Shown: positions 11,910 to 23,817 of the stretch, one piece after another
How positions within the stretch are numbered: the stretch's first letter is position 1
How the letters are laid out: every line of letters starts with the position of its first letter
Origin: Cryptomeria japonica
Lineage: Eukaryota; Streptophyta; Pinopsida; Cupressales; Cupressaceae
Assembly (NCBI RefSeq): GCF_030272615.1
Contig: NC_081411.1
Span: forward strand, 180,876,977 to 180,940,976
Direction: 5' to 3'
Length of the DNA: 64,000 bases
Made by a program: the position numbers and the translations under genes
Notes under the pieces: generated by a model
What the model saw: the letters and a program-made list of their open reading frames with translations, nothing else
Databases searched by the model: none
What the model was told of the DNA's origin: nothing

Positions 11910-13507
11910 TGATGGGATGGGGTATGGGATAGACTAGCCTAGTCTATGCTCTTGGATCCTTTCCTTGGATCACCTGGTGTTCTCTACACACCCTAGGGTC
12001 TTTAGGACTTCCCTTTGCTTGAGGAATCCCCTGACCATGCCCAATCCACCCACCAATGAGTTGCAATGCTGCTCCTAAGGTCTCACCTACTCATGAGACT
12101 CAAATCCCCTTACTATGGCTAATAAGGGCTAGGCTTGTTCCACATTTCCCAAGGTCTTAACAAGGTTGTTTTAGGTCTTTTTCAAGGTTTTTCCACCCAT
12201 TCATGAGCCCCCAAGAGGTTTCAATCTTTAACCCCTTACCAATTTCATGATTTAGTGTTTTTGCTTTCAAAAAGCGCTACAAGGATTAGGACCAATTAGG
12301 CCTCCTAATCAGTCTTCTATGGCTCCCTCTCACAAACAATGCACAAACAACCCAATCTCCTAAAAAGGACTACCATTCATTTGGCAAGGAATCAAGGATT
12401 TTCTAGGTTTTAGGCCTCTAGGTGTCCGTACTCTGTCCTTGGTGGATTTTAAGGTTTTTGAGGGTTTTTGTGAGGGTTTTTAGAGTCTGTCTGGGTCACA
12501 GTGAAGGTTTTGTATTCTAGCCACCTTGTTTGGATTGGTGGAGGCTCTTCCTTCACACCAATGATTCTTCACTCACTCCTCTGCACTTCCTTCAAAGGAT
12601 GCACTCTCCACTAATCAACCTTGCTCTCCAAGACCTCTGCACCAACAACCATTCCTAACCGGGCACTACCCAGTCTCACCTAGGAATGGGTATATGCTTG
12701 GCCTCCTTGCATTTAAAAGGGCCCTACTTACTTGGGACTATAGTACAAAGTCACCACATCCATTCTCCATGGTTTCATGGTGGTTCCACAATGGGGAATG
12801 GAGTCAAGACTTCATTTACTCAAACCGGTCCAAAACTAGACAATAAGACTGCAATTCACAAACTATTTACAAACACACTCAACCGGCAATCAAAAAGATA
12901 ATCTAATCACTCACAATGAAGAGATATACACCACAGAAAACATTCCACATAGGTTTGATCACAAATCAATCCATTTGTTTGCTTAGTAACTTCATTCAAA
13001 CAGACTGGTAACTCAAAAACAGTCATAGTCAATACAGTTTGCTTGAGCCATACAATCTCTGACAACCAACCCTTTAACTTAGGGTTTAAAACATGTTATA
13101 CTACCCACACATTAGCTAGTGTGCCACATTTATGGTTGTCCATGCCAACCTAACGATTTTGACAACATGGTGGAAAAGTTGCTTGACAACTTTTAAAAGT
13201 TGTCATGCAACTTTTGCAACTTTTGAGCAACTTTCCCAATGTTTCTCTTCATGACTCCTAGACCCACAATGGGCCAACCTAAGGTCACCACCATGATATG
13301 AAGGACCTCTAAATTCCTCGAGGACACACATAACCTCCATTTTCAAAGCAATCAAAATTTTGACTTATGACCGCTAAGATCTCCTCTAGGACCCTACCTA
13401 GGACCTATGAGCACTTGGCTCATTATTTTATATACAATGGCTTCATAAGAAGCATAATACCAACAAAACAAAAAGGAGGGATAACTTGAAAGGGTGCTCC
13501 TGCACCA
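11910..13507 (-). repeat. 5' LTR of gypsy element 1
   Basis: 1598 bp, nearly identical to 5516-7111, ending GCACCA before the target duplication TTGTG at 13508-13512. Confidence 0.92.
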
Positions 13508-13604
13508 TTGTGCAAACACATAAAACTGTTGATGAATTAACCCCCTAAATTAGTCTAAGTGCAACTATTTAAAAAAAACACAAATGCAAATTTCATGTTG
13601 TTAA

Positions 13605-13718
13605 TGTCATAATAGGTCTTATTAATGTTGTAATAGGTCCTATTATGTCATAATAGGTCCTATTGTGTCATAATAGGTCCTATTGTGTCATAATAGGTCC
13701 TATTGTGTCATAATAGGT
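13605..13718. repeat. Short 20-bp tandem array (CATAATAGGTCCTATTRTGT type)
   Basis: About five to six copies of a 20-bp unit such as GTCATAATAGGTCCTATTGT. This is the same family as the large array at 16642-20085 and is the left-most outlier of that block. Confidence 0.9.
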
Positions 13719-14935
13719 GCACGTAGATCACCACTGAGTCCATAGCATAATCAATGAAAAATTATACAAAAATGGGGTATTGATGTACGAAGAATGGTTG
13801 TAATGTCATCGTCTCCTCCTAATGCTCCACTAGCATCATGGACAACTACCAAATTAGATGTCTACTCACTAAGGTTACTAGTGAGTGTAGTCAATGTTCC
13901 CAATGTCAAGATTACAAAACACTAGTCAACAAGAACATGTATAGCAGAAGAAGGGGGATCCATAATGGGTAGGTGAGGGAGAGGTTGATTGGGGTAAATA
14001 AGTACCCCCAACCTATGTTGGGGAATGATACCACCAACACCCTAGAATGATCTCATATCAAAATAATTGGGTTTTAAACCCAAAATAAAATCAACACATA
14101 ATTTTATAGAAAAGTATAGGGGGCACTCTAATTTAGTGTGTGATTGCTGGTCAAATACCCTTCACCATCTCTCCCAAAAATGATCATCCATCTACTTATG
14201 TATACACCACCTCATTGATATGTGTGGTTTATTTGTAGGAGTCAATAGGTTTATGATGGGGTCAGCAAAAAGTGGAGCTATGTGTACTTTTATTATTTTC
14301 AAGTCTAAAATGTCCCTATAAGAGAGGCCATCAAAATACAACTAGCATTTGTCCTCTCTCCATGCACGATATAAATCAAGCTCCTCATCAATGGCTCTAA
14401 CTACATCAAGAATTTTTTGCATCTTCGATGAAAAATACACCATGTGCTATGACATTTAGGGTTCTCTAAGGATTGCATGTACTCTTTCTTGTATGGTTTC
14501 AACATTCTCATCCCATCAAATCTAGGGGTTGGAGGTGGAGGTGGTGCACCATGAGTTGGGTCATCTTGGAGGGGTGGAGCCTATTGTGGATTAAGAAACT
14601 CATCTATGTCAAACTCATCCATGTAATATTTCTAGATATGCCCACATAGATGTGGGATGGGTAATCTGAGCTCTCCATATATACATTTAAATTTAAATGA
14701 AAAAAGAAATTTTAAAAAAATTAACTTTTAAAATGAATAAATAATAAAACATATACATGTGTGCAAACTAGGAACACATCAAGAACATACATATGAAATA
14801 TATATACATGCATCACATTACATACATGTACATAAAATTAAACATGTATAATGTATATAAACATATGTACATTATCTAACAGATCGTGACATATATACAT
14901 TGCATACATTTGATCTAGAACATGAAACATGTACA

Positions 14936-14938
<3 letters not shown>
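13719..14938. other. Unassigned sequence between repeat arrays, with a decayed coding-like patch
   Basis: No intact gene. On the minus strand at about 14390-14650, consecutive stretches read like protein (DEFDIDEFLNPQ, then RFDGMRMLKPYKKEYM) but are interrupted. This could be a transposase or host-gene fragment; I do not recognise the family. Confidence 0.4.

Positions 14939-14966
<28 letters not shown>
14939..14966. repeat. (TA)14 microsatellite
   Basis: 28 bp of perfect alternating TA. Confidence 0.97.
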
Positions 14967-14968
<2 letters not shown>

Positions 14969-15496
14969 ACATGACTTAAGCGAAAAGTAACTAATTAGGA
15001 CTTGTGGCTTAAGGGGGTCAAACTAAATAGGACATGTTTCTTAAAAGAGGATAATGTGAACTAATTAGGACATGGATTAAGGGGATGGGCCTAATTAGGA
15101 CACATGGCTTAAGGGGATCAAACGAAATAGGACATGTGGCTTAAAAGGGGATCATTTGAACTAGATAAGACATGACTTAAGGGGAAATTAACTAATTAGG
15201 ACATGAGTCTTAAGGGTATCAAACTAAATAGGACACGTACTTTAAGTAAGGGGATCATTTGAACTAATTAGGAAATTGTTTAAGGGAAAATCGACTAATT
15301 AGGACATGAGGCTTAAGGGGATCAAACTAATTAGCACATGTGGCTAAAGGGGATCAAACTAATTAGAACATGTGGCTTAAGGGGTTAAAATTAAATAGGA
15401 CATGTGGTTTAAGGGGATCAAACTAATTAGGACCTATTATGACAAAATCAGACTTATTGTGACATAATAGGACCAATTATGATATAATAGAACCTA
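14967..15496. repeat. Degenerate tandem array of about 32-bp units
   Basis: Roughly a dozen units related to ACTAATTAGGACATGTGG followed by CTTAAGGGGATCAA, with length variants. Units of this type also occur inside the large 20-bp array (for example near 19440-19490), so the two repeat families are interwoven. The last part (15440-15496) already contains CATAATAGGACC-type units. Confidence 0.88.
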
Positions 15497-15501
15497 TTAT
15501 G
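15497..15501. repeat. Target site duplication TTATG, left copy
   Basis: TTATG precedes the solo LTR and is repeated at 16637-16641 directly after it. Confidence 0.85.
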
Positions 15502-16636
15502 TGTTGGCCTAAGACACTATTCTAGTGATGCTCCAGTGAAGATTGATGATTTCTGGTGCATGATATTTCTTATGAGTTGTCATTGATGCGAATTCAACCT
15601 ATTGATGTTATCTAATATAGAGTTTGGGATATACGGATGCCTTGAGTAAGTTTTGGTATAAGACTATCAATGATACTCAATGTATAGTTTTGGTGAGCAC
15701 TTCTCATTTTTAGTGATGCATTTTTGGTTCTCGTGATCGGAGTTAAGTTGATTGAGTATGAGAAGAAGATCATCACATGATCCTATCCTCTGATGTTGTT
15801 TCTTGTATGGTTTCAAACAAGGTTATCTTCATTGTTGGTGGTGTAACGTATGCACTAGATTCTTTGAGGCGATTCTAGTGGTTGTTGTCAATTTAGAGGT
15901 AATTGGACTGACTTTTGGGAATCATGTGATCATATGTTTTGGATCCAGAATATGGTTGGGTGAAGATTTTAGCTGACTTGAAGCTACCCATTTCATATTT
16001 TGATATTTTGTGAAGCTGACTTCTTGGAGATTTATTTTGGTGGTGCAGATATATAAGACAGCATTGGATTATATATTTAGGTGTATGTATATCTGCAAAA
16101 GTGTTTTTGGTGTGATTGAGCGTAGTTTCACGTGCACATCTTGAATGTTTATGATCCGGTATTTGGTAGCAGAGTAGGACATAGTAGTTTATCAGAACAA
16201 TAGCAGCGGATCATTCCTAAGCCTAACTGGAACCGATTCTTGGCATTTGTAGATTCTATACTCAAGTTCACACATTATATTAGCTTCTACATCTCATTTG
16301 TAGGAGAGTGAGTCCTTCGAGGTTGCAGCCCTATTTTGTAATTGAGCAGTGAGCTCTAGGTAATTTACCTAAATGCATGTGCATTCCTTTTATGTAATAT
16401 TGTTTTACTACTGACCATAGTATAATAATATTGTGGGTTCAAATCCCACTATTGTTTTTCCCTTTTGGGGTTTCCACATAAATATCTTGATGTTATGGTT
16501 GCATGATTATTTGGGTTTTGTTCCTACACATTGCTTTTAGTTATTTGCATTCTATGTATAAAGAATCAGGTTAACAAATTTAATAATTATAGAACACTGA
16601 TTCACCACCCCCTTGCATTGTTCATTGATTCCAACA
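15502..16636. mobile_element. Solo LTR, copia-like, inserted in the repeat array
   Basis: 1135 bp starting TGTTGGCC and ending TTCCAACA (6-bp inverted ends TGTTGG/CCAACA), flanked by the 5-bp duplication TTATG. Near its right end it has the GGGTTCAAATCCCACT...TTTTTCCC...GGTTTCCACAT series. The copia LTRs at 57170-57230 carry a similar series (GTGGTTTTTCCCAATTGGG, then GTTTCCACG), and CTGATTCACC also recurs near both ends. No internal coding region is present, so this is the product of LTR-LTR recombination. Confidence 0.85.
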
Positions 16637-16641
16637 TTATG

Positions 16642-19600
16642 TCATGAGACCCCTTAAGAGGAGATATTATGTCATAATAGGTCATATTATGTACTAATAG
16701 GACCTATTATGACATAATGGGTACTTTTAAGGGGACTCGTGACATAATAGGAATCATATGACCTATTATATCATAATAGATTCTATTATGTGTCATAATA
16801 GGTCCTATCATATCATGAGATGCCTTAAGAGGACCTATTATGTCATTATAGCTCTTATTATGTCAAAGTAGGACCTAATATGACATAATAGGACCTATTA
16901 TGACATAATGCCCCTTAAGAGGTCCTATTATGTCATAATCTACCCTACTTGACATAATAGGATCTATTATGACATAATATGACCTATTATGACAAGGTCC
17001 TGCTATATCACGAGACCATTTAAGATGACTTGCATTATGTTATAATAGGTCCTATTATGTCATAAAAGTCCACCTATTGTTTTATAAAAGAGTTTATTAT
17101 GACATAATATGACCTCTATTATGACATAATAGAGCCTATTATGACATAATATGACCTTAATCATTACATAATAGGAACTATGACATAATAGGTCATCTTA
17201 AGGGGTCTCAGCACATAATAGGACCTATAGTGACATAATAGGTCCTATTATATCATCAAACCTCTTAAGAGGACTTATTATGTCATAATAGGGCCTGTTA
17301 GGTCATAATAGGTTCTATTATATATGTCATAAGACACCTTAAGATGACCTATTATATCATAATAGGTCCTATTATATCATGAGATCCCTTAAGAGGACAT
17401 ATCATGTCATAATAGGTCCTATTGTGTCATAGGACCCCTTAAGAGTTCCTATTTAGTTTGATCCTTTTAAGCCACACATCCTAACAAGACCTATTATGAC
17501 ATAATAGGTCCTCTTAAGGGGTATCATGACATAAGAGGACCTATTATAACATTATTTAGATCCTAGATTATGTCATAATCAGTGGACTATTATGTTATAA
17601 TAGGTCCTATTATGTCATAAGACCCCTTAAGACATATTAGGTCATCTTAAGGGGTCTCATGAAATGATAGGACCTATTATGTCATATGTAATAGGCACTA
17701 TTATTTAATGAGACCCCTTAAGAGGACCTATTTTGTCCTAAGGGGTCTCATGACATAATAGGACCTCTTAAAGGGTCTTATGACATAATATGCCTTAAGG
17801 CATGTCATAGGCCTTCTTAAGGGATCTCATGAAATAATAGCACCTATTATGATATAATAGGTCCTATTTTGTCATATGTAATAGGTTCTATTATTTCAGG
17901 AGACCCCTCAAGAGGACCCTTTATGCCTAAAGCTATCTCATGACATAATACTATCTCTTACTTGGGGTCTTATGTCATAAGGCCTCTTAAAACATAATAG
18001 GTCATCTTAAGGGGTCTCATAAAATAATGGCACCTATTATGACATAATAGGTCCTATTATGACATAATAGGTCCTATTATGACATAATAGGTCCTATTAT
18101 GACATAATAGGTCCTATTATGACATAATAGGTCCTATTGTGACATAGTAGGTCCTATTGTGACATAATAGGTCCTATTGTGACATAATAGGTCGTATTGT
18201 GACATATTAGGTCCTATTATGTCATAATAGGACTTATTATGATATGTAATAGGACCTATTATGTCATAATTTAGGTGCTATTTTTTCATGAATCCATTAA
18301 GAGGACCTATTATGTCTTAAGGGGTCTCATGACATAATAGGACCTCTAAGAGGTCCTATTATGAGGTCCTATTATGTCATAAAAGGTCCTATTATGTCAT
18401 AATAGGTCCTTCTAGGACATAATAGTTCTAATTATGTCATAATAGGACCTATTATGTCATAATAGGACTTGTTATGATATAATAGGACCTATTAAATGTC
18501 ATAATATGACCTATTACATGTCATAATAGCACCACCTATTATGAGATAGTAGGACCTCTTAAGGGGTCTTATACCATAGGACCCCTTAAGACATGTTTAC
18601 TAGGAACTATTATGTTGTAATAGGTCATATTACATGACATAATAGCACCTATTAGGACATAATATGGTCCACATTTTATGTCATAGTAGGTTCTATTATT
18701 TCATGAGACCCCTTAAGAGGAGTTAGACCTCTTAAGAGGACCTAAATTATGTCCTCTTAAGGGTCTTGATGACATAATAGCACATGTATTGACATAATAC
18801 ATCCTATGATGACATGTAATGGGTTCTATTATGTCATAATAGGTTCTACTATGTGATAATTGGTCCTGATATGCCATAATAGGTTCCATTATGAAATAAT
18901 ACCCCTTAACAAGTCCTACTAAGGGGTATAATGTCATAATAGGACCTATTATGACACAATAGGTTTTCTTAAGGGGTTTTATGTCATAATAGGACCTATT
19001 AGGACATTGTAGGTACTCTTAAGGGGTCTCATGACATAATAGGACCTATTATGACATAATAGGTCCTATTATGACATAATAAAACCTATTGTGTCATAAT
19101 ACATGTCCTATTACATGGACCATAATAGGCTAGGTATTATATCCGAAGAGATCAAGTATGACATACTAGGACTTATTATGACATAATAGGTCCTCTTAAG
19201 GGGTGTTGTGACATAATTTAGCATCTATTATAGAACAAATTATCCAATTAATGTTACAATGCATCCTATTGTGTCATAATAGGTCCTTTTATGTCATAAT
19301 AGGTCCTAATATGTCATAACAGGTCCTATTATGTGATTATCGGTCTTATTAATATGTCATAATAGGTCATTTTATTACATAATACCCCTTAACACTAAGG
19401 GGTATAATGTGATATTAGGTCCTCTTAAGGGGTTTTGTGACATGGCTTAAAAGGGTACCATTTGAACTTTAATTAGGACATAATAGGTCCCTTTGAGGGG
19501 TCTCCTGACATAATAGGACCTATTATGACATAGTAGGACCTACTATGACATAATAGGTCCTATTTTGTCATAATAGGTTCTTATATGTCATGATAGGACC

Positions 19601-20085
19601 TATTACATGACATAATAGGACCTATTATGGCATAATAAGACCTATTATGTCATAATATGTCCTATTGTGTGATAATCAACCTTAATATTTCATAATGGTC
19701 CTATTATGACATAATACCCCTTAAGAGGTCTTACTAAGGGGTATAATGTCATAATAGGACCTATTATGACATAATAGGTCCTCTTAATGGGTGTCATGAC
19801 ATAATAGGTTTTAGCTTAAAGGGTTATGTGATAATTGGTCCTATTAAGTCATAATATGTCCTATTATGTCTTAAGGGGTCTTAGGACACAATAGATCCTC
19901 TTAAGGGGTATCATGACATAATTTAGCACCTATTATGAAATAATTTATGTCTTATTATGTCATAATAGGTCCTATTATGATATAATATCCCTTAACACTA
20001 AGGGGTATACTGTCATAATAGGTCCTCTTAAGGGGTCTTATGACATGGCTAAAAAAAAAGATCATGTCATAAAAAGGGATCTTAG
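16642..20085. repeat. Large degenerate array of palindromic 20-bp units
   Basis: About 3.4 kb made of variants of CATAATAGGTCCTATTATGA. Each unit is two back-to-back short palindromes: AATAGG-N-CCTATT and ATTATG-N-CATAAT, so both strands look alike. Units alternate irregularly with CCCCTTAAGAGG / CCTCTTAAGGGG blocks centred on CTTAAG. CpG is virtually absent. No coding capacity; short reading frames inside it are chance. Confidence 0.93.
18041..18240. repeat. Homogeneous core of the array: ten tandem 20-bp units
   Basis: Ten head-to-tail units of GACATAATAGGTCCTATTAT. The first five are identical and later ones have single changes. This is the most recently homogenised part of the array. Confidence 0.95.
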
Positions 20086-22315
20086 GTTTAAATGTATGTA
20101 TTGAAAGTATATTTTGCATTCCTTAGGTTTGGCTTTGAATTTCATTTTCATTTTTGTTTTTGTTTTTTATTTTGTTTTTCATTTTCATTTTTGTTTTTTT
20201 ATTTTGTTTGAACATTTTTGTTTTTTATTAAATTTTCATTTTTTATTTTTTTTGTTTTTGTTTTAATTTTTGTTTTGGTTTTTCTTCTTCAACATTTTCA
20301 TTTTCATCCGTCAAGGAAAAATAAGAATTTAAAAAAAAATTGCTTAATTATTAAAACCTAAATTATCATTTAAAAAAAAACCTAAAGTAACATTTAAAAA
20401 AAAAATTCTAAACTAATCAATTCAAAAAAAATCGTTTCATAATTTGAAAAAATAACTAATTTAAACTAAAAAAATGCTTTCACAAATTGTAAAAAAATAT
20501 ATTTAAAGCTAAAACTTAAGGGGGAAAAGCTACAGGTGGCCTACATGGAAGGCTTGCTGGATGCTCAAATTGGGATCCTAGTTAGAAAATATTAGTTAGG
20601 TCTCATTTTTTAAAAAAATTTTGCTTTTATGAAACACAACCTATTTCATTTAAAATGAGATCCTGTTCCATTTTAAAATGGAATCCCGTTTCAAAGATTA
20701 GGCTTGGGATCCCAATTCATTTTTAGGCTTGAAATTCTATTTCATCTCCAATGTGCTCCATCTGATTTTTACTTTTTTCTAAGTGTAAAAGTTCCACAAT
20801 AAGTGGACACAACCTCTTGCACTTACCCAACACACCTCTTATTTTCACACTTCAACAACCTGTAGAGATCAAAACATCCTTCTATCACCATTTACTCACC
20901 TAGGACCAACAAGAGAGATATAAAAATAACTTGTAGCATGCACAAGATCATCAACATCACATCTACCTCATCATCATGCTTGTAATCCTCATCTTAATGC
21001 TTCTAATTCTCATCTCAATGCTTCTAATCCTTATCTTAATATAATATTATTTATGTTGACAATAATCATGAACATTAGCACCATCACTTTTCTTCATCAT
21101 TATCATAAGAATCATCATACAAGTGTAAGCATAAATTACACCACAATGCACTAAGTATAGACATCAATACCGAACTAATGGTGTACATCCAACTATGGAC
21201 AACATGTCAACACACAACTACTCATAAGAAATCAATGACAACACACGAGTCTTCAACAAGGATGATGACACTTGTCATGCTTTAATTTAATCCTCCCCTA
21301 GGATTTCCATCAATTATTTTTGTATCTTGTCTATTTGGATTCATCTTTCATCATAATAATTCATCTAAGTTTATTATATCAAATCTTGATATAGGTTATC
21401 TGTAAGTATTTCTTTGATTTCTCTCTCGAGGTTGTGTAACACTCAATGAAGGCTTTTTATCAATAGATGTGATAGGCATTTAGGTTGCAGGTGACTTTTG
21501 GGAGCCATGGAACTACCTCTTAGTTATTATAAAAATCACCATCATCTTTGATGAGTTACAACTAAGATGACCATTATTTGGTTTTAATAAGAATAATCAT
21601 AGAGATCCACACTCTACCTAGCAATAGCTACACAACTCCACAAAAGATTTAAGGTTAATAAGTAATTATATAATATACCCTTTCTACTTATAATGTAGGG
21701 TACTTAATCTATGAAGTCTTCCTTGTCACTAACCTACACACACTATAACTTATATATAACATATACATATAGATACACAACCTTATTTCTAATTACAGAC
21801 ATATCATGTTAATACATATTATTGTATACATATATAGAGGCTTTAATCTTACATTTTATCATAAATTATTTAACACTAAATTTACTCTTCAAATTCTTTC
21901 ATCAATTTATTTTTTTATTCATTCTTGTCATTGCGACTCTTTCAATTTAAAATGCCATTAATCAATTTGGGTTGTATATTAATTTAAATAAAATAATTTT
22001 CTATAACTTTTTCCTTTTCCAAAATTTCTTTCTTCCTTATGGTTTCTCAACCATACAACTTCTAGCTCCACATCCTTGGATTTTCTTCATGAAAATGAAT
22101 TTATGTCACAAGGAAATATATGGAAAAAATGAAATTAGTTACAAAAATTTAAAAGTGTCCATGATAAAAATAAATAAATAATTCAAACACTTAAAGATTG
22201 TTGAAAATCTTAATTAATCAAATCTTATATAAAATAATAGATAGTCAGAAAAAATACTCAACTCAAATGCTTGGGGTTAAGAGCAATCAAGTTAATAAAT
22301 TTCTATAAGGAAAAT
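20086..22315. other. AT-rich intergenic region, no recognised gene
   Basis: Low-complexity T-rich sequence (TTTTGTTTTTG runs, about 20130-20290) and A-rich stretches, then AT-rich sequence with no reading frame worth calling. A small palindrome, CCATTTTAAAATGG, lies near 20669-20682. At 22292-22370 a stretch beginning TTAATAAATTTCTATAAGG occurs twice with about a 49-bp period, next to the LINE insertion. Confidence 0.6.
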
Positions 22316-22326
22316 AACAATCTAGT

Positions 22327-23806
22327 CGGAAATAACAATTTTAATAAATTTCTATAAGGAAAATAACAATTTGAGTAAGTGGCTCCCTTCTGCCTCCACC
22401 CACGCCCTCTGCGCGAGGGTTTTAAGTTGGATCCCCCATGGCTGGTGTTGACCCAGTTTTGGATTTGGGGGCCCTTGCCGCTACTGTGGGTGATGCTCAG
22501 GGTGAAGATGCTCTGCCCATGCCCTTTATTGGAAAGCATAGCTTTGCCCATGTGACTAAATCTACTGCCCAACCTTCTAAGGGTGTTCGTCCTCTCCCTT
22601 GTGCCAAGATCTCTCCTATTGTGGTCTGTGGCTAAGAGGTTATGGAGAATGTTGACTTCTATTAATGTAGCGCCCTGGTCTATAGATTTACTGGGTTTTG
22701 GCCTTCCCTCCCGAACCTTCATCGCTGGGTGAGTGATTCTTGGAAGCCCCTTGTTTCTCATGGCATTGAGCTTTTCACTTGTGCTAAGGGGTTTTTTGTT
22801 GCCTCCTTTACCTCTACTCATGAGCGTGATTTGATTTTGGAAAAGCTTTGGACTTGGGGGGATCACTCCCTCTCTATCAACCCCTGGACTCCTTCCTTCA
22901 ACCCCCTTATAGAATCCCTCTTTGTTTGTCTAGTTTGGATTCGCCTCCCCAATCTCCCCCTCCATTTCTGGGAACATTCTTGTTTTGAGGCCATCGGTAA
23001 CTCCATTGGCAGCTTCTTGAAGGTTGATGACACCACATTCTCCATGGGTCATTCTACCTTTGCTCACCTTCTAATTGATGTTGATTTATCTCTGGCCCTC
23101 CCTAAGGATGTGGTTCATATGGTTGGAGATAGGCCTTGGACCCAACCGCTGGATTATGAGGGCCTCCCTTTCCGTTGTCGAAGGTGCTTCTCAATGGGTC
23201 AACTTGCTTCAAACTGTTCTCTCTCTCGTCACAAAGGTGCTGCTACTTGGTGGAAAGATGCTACGAATGACCACTTGACAATTAATGCTTCAGATTCTGT
23301 TTCGGTTTCATCTCATGATGAGGTGCCCCTTACTGCTGAAGAAGGCCTAGTTGATATTATTGTGGTGGCGGATCCTTCCCCCTTGGTTCCTGCACCTGTT
23401 GCTCCTGCTCCTCACCTTCACTCTGCTCCTGGTGCTTGTTCTCTTGTTGCTGCTCCACTGCAACAACCTATTACCGCTCTGCATCAGCAGTCAGGCAGTG
23501 ACCCTGCAGGGTCTTCCCCGCTGAATTCTTCTTTGAAAGTTGCTAATGATAGTGTTGCTTGGACGATGGTTTGTCACAGGAGGAAAGGAAAATCTAACCC
23601 CCTTGCCCATGCCCCCCTTGGTCAAGTTCCGGGTTTTTCTCCCCCCTCTTGCTTTGGGTTGGGTTGTTGATGGTTTGACAGGTCAGTTTGGCTTGTCCGA
23701 CTTTGTTCTTTTGGGATTTGCTCCCATGCTTGGTCTTTTTTTGTTAGCCTTTGGCTTTGTAAAGGGTCAACGCCCTCTTTAACGCTGCTTTTTTGTTTTA
23801 ATAAAA
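22327..23806 (+). mobile_element. L1-type LINE, ORF1 plus 3' tail, no reverse transcriptase
   Basis: About 1.5 kb containing a plant LINE ORF1 followed within about 140 bp by a 3' end (GTTTTAATAAAAAACA). There is no ORF2, so endonuclease and reverse transcriptase are missing. The 11-bp word AACAATCTAGT occurs at 22316-22326 and again at 23807-23817 and is a candidate target duplication. A second partial copy of the left flank near 22365 makes the exact left end uncertain. The copy is either an internally deleted or a non-autonomous LINE. Confidence 0.75.
22438..23670 (+). pseudogene. LINE ORF1 pseudogene (DUF4283-like, zinc knuckle)
   Basis: RNA-binding ORF1-type protein of plant L1 elements, about 410 codons from the ATG at 22438. 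It shows ALVYRFTGFWP...HRWVSDSWKP, then VCLVWIRLPNLPLHFWEHSCF, the DUF4283-like region, and FRCRRCFSMGQLASNC, a CCHC zinc knuckle in which the histidine position holds Gln. Two in-frame stops (TAA at 22633-22635 and 22663-22665) interrupt it near residue 66-76; downstream the frame stays open to 23670. The C-terminal third is Ala/Pro/Ser-rich and probably disordered. The reading frame on the opposite strand is only a shadow. Confidence 0.8.
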
Positions 23807-23817
23807 AACAATCTAGT

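Larger units (their letters stand above)
5516..13507 (-). mobile_element. Ty3/gypsy chromovirus-type LTR retrotransposon, full-length fossil
   Basis: Element of about 7.99 kb, minus strand, with LTRs at both ends, a 5-bp target duplication (TTGTG), a tRNA-Met-type primer site and gag, protease, RT, RNase H, integrase and chromodomain regions in gypsy order. The coding region carries roughly six to eight breaks, so it looks dead. In a 285-bp sample by eye the LTRs differ at about 3-4% of positions. With a gymnosperm neutral rate near 1e-9 per site per year (assumed) this suggests an insertion on the order of 10-25 million years ago. Confidence 0.95.

Noticed and set aside
16434-16450. tRNA T-arm-like hairpin GTGGGTTCAAATCCCAC
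   Set aside because: No D-arm, anticodon arm or acceptor stem surrounds it, and it lies within a solo LTR where related copia LTRs have a similar non-tRNA sequence.
18041-18240. CRISPR-like regular 20-bp repeats
   Set aside because: Units are directly adjacent with no unique spacers, and the surroundings are plant nuclear DNA; this is a tandem satellite.
18713-18937. 74-codon frame in the repeat array
   Set aside because: Made of array units and not conserved between units.
22303-22866. 187-codon frame on the minus strand
   Set aside because: Antisense to LINE ORF1 with no motif; a shadow frame.
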